Below, piece after piece: positions 1 to 8,449 of a stretch of 46,341 nucleotides of DNA (positions are counted from its first letter, which is position 1; the number at the start of each line of letters is the position of its first letter). The stretch is from the NCBI GenBank assembly GCA_019747165.1, contig JAIERC010000043.1, forward strand, positions 1 to 46,341, written 5' to 3'. This DNA comes from Sphingomonas sp. (GTDB lineage Bacteria > Pseudomonadota > Alphaproteobacteria > Sphingomonadales > Sphingomonadaceae). The notes beneath the pieces are model-generated. The model saw nothing but the letters and a program-made list of their open reading frames with translations, ran no database searches and was not told the origin of the DNA. The translations under genes and the position numbers were made by a program.

Positions 1-105
1 GCGCCCGAGGTGCGGCCAATTGTTGCTCCGGTCCGTGCCAACACGCTCGGCACTATGCCGCCCTTGCTCGACGACGATTTGGGTGCCGAGCAATACGGCG
101 GTTGA
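1..105 (+). CDS. 3' end of a CDS truncated by the window start (C-terminus ...NTLGTMPPLLDDDLGAEQYGG*); family unknown
   Basis: Open frame 1 from base 1 to TGA at 103-105, directly upstream of the mobilization locus. Confidence 0.5.
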   Translation, partial: APEVRPIVAPVRANTLGTMPPLLDDDLGAEQYGG

Positions 106-126
106 TTGAAGCTGGGTTCGGTCCGC

Positions 127-166
127 GGTCAGCGACACATCATCAATCGATGATGTGTCGCTGACC
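127..166. repeat. Perfect 18-bp inverted repeat with AATC loop; terminator of the upstream gene or part of the oriT/regulatory region
   Basis: ggtcagcgacacatcatc-aatc-gatgatgtgtcgctgacc, arms exactly complementary, followed by TTTAT. Confidence 0.8.
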
Positions 167-326
167 TTTATCCGGTTCCGGTCATTCTAACCGTCGCACC
201 CTGCAAGTTCTGACCGGTCCACCGGGGCCCTTAAGCAGTGCGCCCGAGAGGGTTTCAAAATCAAGACAGGGGTCGTTTCGGACCGGGCGGCAACCGAAGG
301 GCCGCGAAGGTGGGCAGTATTTTTAT

Positions 327-351
327 GCAGGATGGACCCGGTGGCCCGGGT
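327..351 (-). other. Candidate oriT nic region: bottom strand 5'-ACCCGG-GCCA-CCGGGT-CCATCCTG|C
   Basis: CATCCTG|C matches the YATCCTG|Y nic consensus of the RP4/R64/VirD2 (MOBP) group. A perfect 6-bp inverted repeat lies 5' of it on the nicked strand, and RHH and relaxase genes follow. Confidence 0.5.
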
Positions 352-401
352 CGTGCCGGTCTTGCGGCGCTGAAGCTTCTTAAGACCGGAAGGGCAGGAA
401 G

Positions 402-755
402 GTGGCTATGCGCATTTTTGCAGCGGCGAAGGAATCGCCGAAAAAGAATAAACGGGCGAGCCGCTACGCGATCAAAGCCAGCGTGTCGCAAGTAGAATAT
501 CAGGAATTGCAGGAGCGCTGCGGCGCGTGCGGCTGCACCATGGCCGATCTCGTTCGGGGGGCGCTTCGGCTTGACCAGCCGTCGCGCGAACGGCCGTTGC
601 TGGTCTGCGCGGGTCAGCTGTTGAGAGCAGGAAATGCGCATGCTGCGGCGTCCGCCGGGAACGATGAGCAAACGGCAATGGAACGCGGCGATGAACTTCG
701 ACGATTAGCCGTCGAGCTGATTGCCCTTGCCGTCGAGCAGGGCGAGCTCAGGTGA
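402..755 (+). CDS. Mobilization accessory protein, MobC/NikA-like ribbon-helix-helix
   Basis: Small basic-N-terminal protein (ASRYAIKASVSQVEYQELQERCGACGCTMADLVRGAL) overlapping the relaxase start by 4 nt; GTG start at 402 or ATG at 408. Confidence 0.65.
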   Translation: MAMRIFAAAKESPKKNKRASRYAIKASVSQVEYQELQERCGACGCTMADLVRGALRLDQPSRERPLLVCAGQLLRAGNAHAAASAGNDEQTAMERGDELRRLAVELIALAVEQGELR

Positions 756-3172
756 TCGTCAATTCGATCTCGCACGAACAACGCCAACGCGCAAAGGCCG
801 CGCGCTCGAAAGCGAAAAGTGTCGGCGAGACAGTGTCCCTTGAGCGCGTGTCCGCCGCCGCGCAGGCGGCGCTTGTGAAGAGTTCCAGCAACTATTTCAT
901 GCAGCCGACGAAAGCGGCGGCACGAGCACTCGGGATCGAGCAGCACATAGCTGGGAAAACCAGCGAATATCTTCATCGGAACAAGGATGGAAATGAACGC
1001 GTCGTCCTAGTCGCACACCGAAATTTCGAAACGGACACACTCATAACGCAACAGGCCGAGATGATCGCGGAAATGACGGCGGTGCCAGACAACGATCATG
1101 CGTTTGAGCATCTCGTAATATCGCCCGGTCACGGAATCGAGCCTACGGAGCAACAGATGAGGGAGGTCCCCGGACGGCTGCTCGATCTGCTCGGCGTTGG
1201 AACGCACAAAGCGTTCGTCGTCTGGCACGGCGATACGGTTCATCCCCATGGTCACATCGGGGTTAGTCGAGTCCATCCCGCCACCGGCAGACGCGTCGTG
1301 ATGGGTGATGGTTGGCTGCTCGAGACGATGGGGCAGGCGATCGCGCAAATCGAATATGAGCAAGGATGGCAGCCGGAACCCAACGCGCGCTATCACGCAA
1401 ATGAATATGGCGTGTTTGCAATGGCCACCCGGATAAAGGTCCGGGACGCCGAGTTCAACCATCTGGCTACCGCACGGGACTATAAGCGGATCCGTGCCGC
1501 AGAAGCAGAACGTGAGGCGAAGCTGAAACTATCGCCGGGCGCGATCGACTACGAGCGTCATCACGGACGATGGAGCGACGAGCGGACGGCGAAGCTTGTT
1601 GCTTGGCCAATCATCCGCGATGCCGCCACTTGGCCCGAACTCCATCGTCAATTGGGACGGTATGGCATCCGCTATGAACAGGAGCGTAGCGGCGCGCGGC
1701 TTTACATCGGTGACCGCCCGGTCACGGCAACGACAGCAAATGGCGCGGCATCCCTTGAGAAACTGAAACCCCGGCTCAAAAGTTTTCAGCCCCGAGCGCC
1801 CGACGTGTTGGTCTACGCGCATGCGCCGCCCATGCTCGACGGGGCGGAGCAGCGAGCTGAAAAGGCAGCGGCTAGGAAGGGCGCGAATGCGGATCGCGAT
1901 CTGGCGAAAACGGTCGCGGACAACGCGAAGGCTATCCTCCTGGAAGAGCATAAGCGCCTGCAGGCGAGTATCAACGAGACCCAATGGGTAGGGCGGGCGA
2001 AGGATCTTGAATTGGTGCGGGGTCTCGTCGGCGCCAGTTACCGAAATGCAAGCTTGGCCGTCGAAGATTGCCGCCGGGACGTCCTTCAAAAGATCCGGCG
2101 ACGACGAGATCGCGATTACGAAGGTCGGGACGGCGACGAACTTGATGACGAAACGGCAGAGAACGCACCCGATATCGCGATCCTCATCGGGAGCAACGGG
2201 CGGCACGATGCATTGGCTTGGACGATCCCCGGGTATGACATTGAGGAGACGCCGACCGAATGCCGCTATCTGAAGGCGAAACAGGTCAAGTTCATCGATC
2301 ATGGAAACTTCATCGCGATCCAGGATGCGACTGATCGACAGGCTGTCACCGATGCGCTCAAGCTTGCCGCGGCGAAATGGGAGCGCGTCCATATCGTCGG
2401 CGATCGGAAGTTCATCGAAACGGCTCTCGACATTGCCATCGATCAAGGAATCGTTGTCACCAATCCCGAACTTCAGGCCAGGATCGCCGAGAAACACGCA
2501 GCGATCGCGCACCGAGACCGGGTTGCAGCTGCGCGTGTCCAGCAGGCAGTCCAGAACTGGCCATTCCTGCACAAGGTTGACAATGCAGTTGTGATGACAA
2601 AGGCCGAGCTGAAACGGCATGGGGTCGATCGCACGCAAATGATGTTGCCAGCGGGTCAAGCAATCTTGCGTGGCCATCATGCGAAGCAGACTGAGGAAAT
2701 GCGACGGCTGAAGGAACGAGTGGTTACCAACCCTCACGCGTTCCTCGACGAACAGAGACGCGTCAGATTCGGGCCCAACGCAGGATCCGACTATTACCCC
2801 CGCGCGCAAAGCTGGATGCGCGATCCGATGTTTGCCGGGGTATTCGAGAAATGGGTCCGCGATGCCATGAACGGCCGGGCTTCGGAACAACCCGGCAACG
2901 TCGCTGGTGCCGCTGTCGCAAGACCTACGGCCCCGCCGAACCAACCGGCTTTAAGTCCTCGAGACATTGCCTTGCGGAACGCTGTCTGGCGCGCATCGGC
3001 ACGATACGGTCGGCGTGTTGCGGCGCAGTGGGATGCGTTAGAGCGTCTCGATCGTGAACGCATGCCTTGCGCTGGCGAACCGCTCTTGCGACCCAACCAG
3101 GACCCGGTTGGCCAAAGCGCATCGACCATTGCGGCGAAGGACCTTATGTCCGGGTCTGCGGCTGAGCTTTAA
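752..3172 (+). CDS. Relaxase/mobilization nuclease (VirD2/MOBP-like) with C-terminal LPD7-like domain
   Basis: Histidine motif WHGDTVHPHGHIGVSRVHPATGRR (relaxase motif III); LPD7-like segment AAKWERVHIVGDRKFIETALDIAIDQGIVVTNPELQ. Confidence 0.85.
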   Translation: MIVNSISHEQRQRAKAARSKAKSVGETVSLERVSAAAQAALVKSSSNYFMQPTKAAARALGIEQHIAGKTSEYLHRNKDGNERVVLVAHRNFETDTLITQQAEMIAEMTAVPDNDHAFEHLVISPGHGIEPTEQQMREVPGRLLDLLGVGTHKAFVVWHGDTVHPHGHIGVSRVHPATGRRVVMGDGWLLETMGQAIAQIEYEQGWQPEPNARYHANEYGVFAMATRIKVRDAEFNHLATARDYKRIRAAEAEREAKLKLSPGAIDYERHHGRWSDERTAKLVAWPIIRDAATWPELHRQLGRYGIRYEQERSGARLYIGDRPVTATTANGAASLEKLKPRLKSFQPRAPDVLVYAHAPPMLDGAEQRAEKAAARKGANADRDLAKTVADNAKAILLEEHKRLQASINETQWVGRAKDLELVRGLVGASYRNASLAVEDCRRDVLQKIRRRRDRDYEGRDGDELDDETAENAPDIAILIGSNGRHDALAWTIPGYDIEETPTECRYLKAKQVKFIDHGNFIAIQDATDRQAVTDALKLAAAKWERVHIVGDRKFIETALDIAIDQGIVVTNPELQARIAEKHAAIAHRDRVAAARVQQAVQNWPFLHKVDNAVVMTKAELKRHGVDRTQMMLPAGQAILRGHHAKQTEEMRRLKERVVTNPHAFLDEQRRVRFGPNAGSDYYPRAQSWMRDPMFAGVFEKWVRDAMNGRASEQPGNVAGAAVARPTAPPNQPALSPRDIALRNAVWRASARYGRRVAAQWDALERLDRERMPCAGEPLLRPNQDPVGQSASTIAAKDLMSGSAAEL

Positions 3173-3416
3173 CATCGTTACCGACCGTCAGCGACGCGAA
3201 AGCGTGCGCATCGCAATCTGTGACGGCCCCCAAACCTCCGCCATACATCTTCGCCCGAAACTCGATGCAGAAGCAGAAGGGTTTTCCGTCGATGACGTAC
3301 CAGCGGCTCGCTGGACAACTCACGCAGATCGGCTTCCCCTTTTCAAACGCGATGGTTTGATGCCGGGTCAATGTAGGTCCACGATGCTGGTTTGGAATTG
3401 AAATGGGACGGTCCAT
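3144..3416 (-). CDS. Small Cys-rich hypothetical protein (CVSCPASRWYVIDGKPFCFCIEF)
   Basis: 90-aa ORF with strong upstream GAGGAGAGG; paired cysteines; its 3' end overlaps the relaxase 3' end convergently. Confidence 0.5.
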   Translation of the reverse strand: MDRPISIPNQHRGPTLTRHQTIAFEKGKPICVSCPASRWYVIDGKPFCFCIEFRAKMYGGGLGAVTDCDAHAFASLTVGNDVKAQPQTRT

Positions 3417-3757
3417 TACCCTCTCCTCGGGATTAACGGATGAGGTTATGGCTCCGCCCGATTAAGATCATGTTGATCGATCGGCGGCATCGGTCGACCG
3501 CCAAGTCGACACTGAAAAGGCATGCAGTTTAGCGCCAATCGGAATTGCGCGACGGTCCGCAGGTAAACGACAATGTCAGTTCGAACGTCAGCTGATTTGT
3601 TTTCACTCCTGAAGCCGACGGACGGCTTTCTGGACAGCATGAGACAACAGAATCTGTCGGTCGGCAATGCGCCTAATCTCGGTCATCAAGCTCGCGCTAA
3701 CGTGGCCCGGAAACCCGCCATTGTGCCGGCGACCTTCGTCCTACCACCTCTAAATAG

Positions 3758-4507
3758 TTAGGCTTTCCGCGAATGCATCGAGATCAATCGCCGGAAGTTG
3801 CGGGTCATTAGGCGCTCTGCATCCTTCGAAGACGTAGCCTTAAGTTGGGCAAAATCGTGATACAGAGATCCGCCCCCGCCGGGGACGAGCGGGACGCCAT
3901 CCGCCGTCCCAAACGGTCCATCCGTCTCGGGCAGCAGACGGTCGACCGGCATTGCGTCGATGGCATCGCGTCCGGATTTACTAACTATCATGCCCGGCCC
4001 CACCGAAAACCAACATCCCAGAGCAGCGGCGCGGTCGATGATTGCAGACTTTGCCGAGAACCAATGAAGTATGAATGTCCCGGCAAGCGGCTCAAACTCT
4101 AGCATATCGAGAAGCATCTCCACTGCCCCGCGACTATGAAGGGAGATAATTCGACCTCCGGCCGCGGCGCAAGCATCGAGAATTTCATGCAACACCTCAG
4201 CCTGAGTTGTGAGGGTCTCGCGGTGCGGTTTTGAGCCGTCGAGCCCAATCTCACCAACATAGTCGGTGGTCGGCAGCAGTTCGTGAAAAAGACGCAGCTC
4301 GTGTCGGCGGGTGGCCGCAAGCTCGGGATGCAGCCCCAACGCGGTGCGGATCCTTCCGCCCTTGGGGACGAGCGCCGAGGTCCCCGCAAACGCACTCGGC
4401 GTCGTCGTCACCGAGAGAATATACACGCCGTCCTCGACGGCCTTGCGGACTGTCGCTGCCGGATCGGGGTAGAGGTCGAGATGGCAATGGAAGTCTATCA
4501 GCGCCAT
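3758..4507 (-). CDS. qatD: QatD: TatD-like metal-dependent DNase
   Basis: MALIDFHCHLDLYPD...GLHPEL...YVGEIGLDGSK...HSRGA...LPETDGPFG TatD-type motifs; start taken at 4507 rather than the ORF-track 4618, overlapping the qatC stop. Confidence 0.85.
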   Translation of the reverse strand: MALIDFHCHLDLYPDPAATVRKAVEDGVYILSVTTTPSAFAGTSALVPKGGRIRTALGLHPELAATRRHELRLFHELLPTTDYVGEIGLDGSKPHRETLTTQAEVLHEILDACAAAGGRIISLHSRGAVEMLLDMLEFEPLAGTFILHWFSAKSAIIDRAAALGCWFSVGPGMIVSKSGRDAIDAMPVDRLLPETDGPFGTADGVPLVPGGGGSLYHDFAQLKATSSKDAERLMTRNFRRLISMHSRKA

Positions 4508-5760
4508 CGAACCGTGCCAAACAAGGCGCCGAGCTCGGCCAAACCGCGGCCAACGGCGTCGATGGTGAGGGCGCGGGTCGCGGCGTCCGCGGGAAGCGGA
4601 CCGGCGCGCGCGACCCATCGACCGATCTCACGGGGACCGTCGCCGTCGTGGGCCGCCACGGCGTGCCTCGCTGCCAACACGTCATCGTTGCGCGAACTTG
4701 CCCGCAGATCGTTGAGATACAACGTGCCGTCATGCATCCCGGCTGCATGAAAGGACGCGCGCCGGATCAGACAGGGGACGCATCTGCCGCACTGCCCGTT
4801 GGCCCGCTTCCCCTTCCCGCAGGAATAGGTCTTGGAGGCAAGGTCGACCAGATGCGGATGGTGGCCCCGCGCAAGCATCTCGCCCTTCGTCGTCGCAAAG
4901 AACGGGTTCCGCAGTTCGGCCTGAACGCCCGTCGCTGCCCAGATCTGGTTCAGTCGTGACATGAAATGCGGATGCGTCGTGCGCGTGCTGAGCGACCCCA
5001 TGCGCCGGTTCGTGAATGGCGGATTGATCGCGATGAGTGCGTTCTCGGGGACCAATACCTCACGGATCCCGCAACCCGTCGCCGCCAACGCGCCATAGGC
5101 GAAGAACAGGATCGACCTGGCGCGTGTCGAGCCCTCGTATGGCTGGCGCCAGCGCTCGGCGACTCGACCTTCGAAACGGTGACCCTCAAGCCCAAGTGCC
5201 GCAGCGAGTTGCTTTTGTGGTCCGATCTCCTTGGCCGAACCCTGACTGACCAGGAACGGGCGGGCACCCCCGTTCAGGGCCGCGACCGCGCCGAGGAAGC
5301 TGTCCAGTCCGCCGGAGAAGAGGCAGATGGCGTCGCGGTCGTGAAGCCGGCCCTCTACGTGTGGACACGCGAGCCCGCCCGCTCGGAAGTTTAAGTGCCA
5401 AACGTCGCCCGTGAGAAAGCGCAGCGCTTCGGCCAGCTCACTTGCCTGCGCGGTCCATGGCATCGGATCGACTACGGCGACGTCGAGGCCAATGACGCGC
5501 GTCCAACCGTTCGGCGAGCCCGACCGCAGGACAAATCGGTCGGCGGCGAAAACCGACATCGCTATTGACATGAAGTCCCAAGCGGCCGCGCTCGGTGCGC
5601 CGGGGATCTGCCTGCGGACACGGTCCGCCAGCGTCGCGCCGAGGCCCGGCAGGTCTGACGTCCCGCTGGCGTAGAGATGGACACCGATTGTGTCCGGTTG
5701 CCGGTGCGACGCGACGGCGTCAGCGGTGATGGGCGTCGCCTGGACGCTGAGGTCTACCAT
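4498..5760 (-). CDS. qatC: QatC: QueC-like (7-cyano-7-deazaguanine synthase-like) PP-loop protein
   Basis: PP-loop ICLFSGGLDSFLGAVAAL; C-terminal Zn cluster CGKGKRANGQCGRCVPC; position between qatB and qatD. Confidence 0.87.
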   Translation of the reverse strand: MVDLSVQATPITADAVASHRQPDTIGVHLYASGTSDLPGLGATLADRVRRQIPGAPSAAAWDFMSIAMSVFAADRFVLRSGSPNGWTRVIGLDVAVVDPMPWTAQASELAEALRFLTGDVWHLNFRAGGLACPHVEGRLHDRDAICLFSGGLDSFLGAVAALNGGARPFLVSQGSAKEIGPQKQLAAALGLEGHRFEGRVAERWRQPYEGSTRARSILFFAYGALAATGCGIREVLVPENALIAINPPFTNRRMGSLSTRTTHPHFMSRLNQIWAATGVQAELRNPFFATTKGEMLARGHHPHLVDLASKTYSCGKGKRANGQCGRCVPCLIRRASFHAAGMHDGTLYLNDLRASSRNDDVLAARHAVAAHDGDGPREIGRWVARAGPLPADAATRALTIDAVGRGLAELGALFGTVRWR

Positions 5761-6536
5761 CGTGCCATCTCCCCATAGACGGCACTCGTTATCTCGACGA
5801 CGATCCCATCTAGGCCGTCTGGGCTCAGCGAGCCACCGCTCCGCTGGATGATCGGGGTGGCGATCTCGTCAGCTGCAGCGCGGACAAGATCCCTTAGAGC
5901 GTTCTCGCGCTGGACCGCGGTCGCGGGCGCCACGTTCTCGGCAGACTTGCCCTGTTCCGCGGCGATCGCCGCGAAGACCAGTTCCGCGACGAAGCATACC
6001 GTCGCGACGACGACCACGTGGTCAGTCACGGCGTTCAGGTCGAATACCGGCTGGTCGCCGAGCGCCTCGAATAGCGCCTCGGCCATCGCCGACCGCACCA
6101 TGTCCTCGTCGAGGATGCCCGGCGGACAGAACTGGTCCACGATAGTTGTGATCGCCTCCTCCAGCGGCCGACCGGCAAGGGTTCCCAAGTCGAAGCCGGC
6201 GACAACCACCGCTGCGCCGTTCGCCTGCGCAACTGATGCCAAGGCCGACAGCGCGGCACCGCCCGTCCGCGCGGCACGCGCATGGCGCGCCGAAGCCCGC
6301 GAGCCTCCCATCGCCCGGGCATAGTTCCCAAGTGCGCGGCGGCCTGCCGCCCTGTCGCCGGTGCCCATGTACTCCCTGAGCGCCCGCCGCGCTCCCGACA
6401 GCGGCGCGGCGGGCAGCACGTCCGGCAGCGCGGGCGCAGGCTGCGGCTGGTCAGGCGCCGGCGGATCCTGATCCGCCCAAGGTGCGACCAGTGGCGATCC
6501 GCCCGGCGTTGATGGCTTCGACTGCGATGTGCCCAT
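5754..6536 (-). CDS. qatB: QatB: Qat anti-phage system associated protein
   Basis: Low-complexity N-terminus and helical body; identity rests mainly on position between KAP ATPase and QueC-like genes and overlap with qatC. Confidence 0.8.
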   Translation of the reverse strand: MGTSQSKPSTPGGSPLVAPWADQDPPAPDQPQPAPALPDVLPAAPLSGARRALREYMGTGDRAAGRRALGNYARAMGGSRASARHARAARTGGAALSALASVAQANGAAVVVAGFDLGTLAGRPLEEAITTIVDQFCPPGILDEDMVRSAMAEALFEALGDQPVFDLNAVTDHVVVVATVCFVAELVFAAIAAEQGKSAENVAPATAVQRENALRDLVRAAADEIATPIIQRSGGSLSPDGLDGIVVEITSAVYGEMARW

Positions 6537-8300
6537 CTACTTTCCCCCCAGATACCCCTTGCCGCGCAGGGCGAACTTCACTCCCGAGTTCATCGTGTCC
6601 CGCGGGATATCGTCAATGAGCGCCTGCAGCTGACGCTTCCCGCCCTCCGACTTTTCGCCGAGCAGGATCGCGCCCTGGATGCCGGGCAGCTTCCCGGTCC
6701 AGTCGCCCTCGCGCAGGCTCGCGACCATTCCCGCCATAACGGCGACGCGCTCGTCGATGTTCAGCCGGTCGATCACGTCAATGGCGGCCGGGGAGTTCAC
6801 GCTCGTCACGCCGAGCAACGCCTGCACGGCGGCCCCGACGCTGTCGCTCGCCCTAGAGCTCGCGGGCGAGGCCATCACGTCGCGGCTGAGGAACAGCGCC
6901 GGCTGCAGCGCCTTGGCGTCATTGAAGCGAGGCTCCAGCCGCCGCCATTCCTCGATGAATGCCTCGTATGCTTTCCATGCCGCCGGGGTCTGCGGGCGCT
7001 TCACGCCGTCCCCTAAATCCTCGGTCGCCTTAAGTTGCAGGTCCGCACCCTCCTCGCCAGCCATGACCATGGTGTAGAGGGCTTGGGTCGCGTCGGAGTC
7101 AGTTCCGCGCTCGAAGATCGCGAGCTTCGCGAGGGTGCCCAGGTCGATCTTCATTTTCCTCGTGGCGGCCAGCGATCTGCGCAGCATCACGGCATTGAGC
7201 AGGCGCTTGATGATGCGCGGGTTGCCGTCGATCTTGTCCGCAGTTGTGAGCGTCGGTGCGAGACCGTCTGCCGTGCCGAGCATCTCGAGGAGCCCGGCGG
7301 GACGTCCGGCGACGCCGTCGATCTGGTCGGCGGTAAAGCTGGCACCGTTCCACGCGTTCTGCAGGGCCTCCAGCAGGACCGCCTGCACCTTGCCAAGCGC
7401 GGCGGGCGCGAGTTTCTGGGTAAACAGGGAATACATGTAGGCGCGCACGTCGTCGACGCCGACGCGTGGGACCCGGAACGGAACCTGGATTACCTTATCA
7501 AGATAGTCGTGGACGTGCTTGGCATTGGGATCGCTGAAGTGCCTCGCCACAGAGTGGCGGATCATGTCCTCATCGGCGGCAACTACGAAGGCGGTGCCGG
7601 GCAGGAAGAGGAATAGGCGAATGGCTTCGAGCGTGCCTATCGCAACATCGGGCAGGCATCGATCGAGGTTGTCGACGAACACGATCAGCGGACGGCCGAG
7701 CTCGTCGAGGATCTCGCCAAACTCCTTGCGGAACGCCGCGATCTCTCTCGGCGGCGTCTTCGCCTCCCCGGGCTTGATCAACTTGGACCAGCCCTCATGG
7801 GCGTCCTTCGCCGCTTCCTTCAGTGCCTTGGCTTCGTCGCCTCCTCCGCCACCGACGACCAGCGATGAGATCGCCGAGCCCGCCTTCGTCAGAAGGCCTG
7901 GCGGCACTCCGAAGGCCATCCCAATTCCGAAGTCGGCCGCCATGCCGATCGCGCGGAAATAATTCACGCGCGACGCGAACTGCTTGATCTTTTCGATTAG
8001 CTTCTCGTCGTCCTTGGCAGCCTTCAGCAAGGTGTCAGCGACCACTTCCATCAAGGCCGCCTTAGAATCATCGAAGCCTTGGTAGAGCCAGGCGTCGAAG
8101 TCGATGAAGAGAGGCGGTGCCTCGCCCCGCTCGAGCTTCCCCCTAACAAGTCGCAGCACCGTGGACTTGCCGGTACCCCAAGTCCCGAACACGCCGATCG
8201 AGAGGGGCAGCATCTCCTCCGTCGTCGCTAGAGCGCCGATCTGGTCCGCCAGTTCAGTGAAATTTAGGAAATCCTCGGCGCTTTCGCGGTCGCTCCACAT
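6537..8300 (-). CDS. qatA: QatA: KAP-family P-loop NTPase
   Basis: Walker A GVFGTWGTGKSTVLRLV; Walker B LIVFVDNLDRCLP; KAP-like FIDFDAWLYQGFDDSKAALMEVVAD; GGGGAGGAG upstream of ATG. Confidence 0.88.
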   Translation of the reverse strand: MWSDRESAEDFLNFTELADQIGALATTEEMLPLSIGVFGTWGTGKSTVLRLVRGKLERGEAPPLFIDFDAWLYQGFDDSKAALMEVVADTLLKAAKDDEKLIEKIKQFASRVNYFRAIGMAADFGIGMAFGVPPGLLTKAGSAISSLVVGGGGGDEAKALKEAAKDAHEGWSKLIKPGEAKTPPREIAAFRKEFGEILDELGRPLIVFVDNLDRCLPDVAIGTLEAIRLFLFLPGTAFVVAADEDMIRHSVARHFSDPNAKHVHDYLDKVIQVPFRVPRVGVDDVRAYMYSLFTQKLAPAALGKVQAVLLEALQNAWNGASFTADQIDGVAGRPAGLLEMLGTADGLAPTLTTADKIDGNPRIIKRLLNAVMLRRSLAATRKMKIDLGTLAKLAIFERGTDSDATQALYTMVMAGEEGADLQLKATEDLGDGVKRPQTPAAWKAYEAFIEEWRRLEPRFNDAKALQPALFLSRDVMASPASSRASDSVGAAVQALLGVTSVNSPAAIDVIDRLNIDERVAVMAGMVASLREGDWTGKLPGIQGAILLGEKSEGGKRQLQALIDDIPRDTMNSGVKFALRGKGYLGGK

Positions 8301-8449
8301 GCCCTAATGCTCCTCCCCGAGCTACAACTCGCGCAATTTATTAACTTAGTCGATGCCTGCTCGGCGCGCGAAACCAAATATCCATCCATATCGGGCCCGA
8401 ATGCCGCGCCGTCACGACCTGGGCCGAATATCGTGCTCACAGTTTCGCC

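Noticed and set aside
1529-2944. 471-aa minus-strand ORF
   Set aside because: Antisense to the well-supported relaxase; no domain-like motifs
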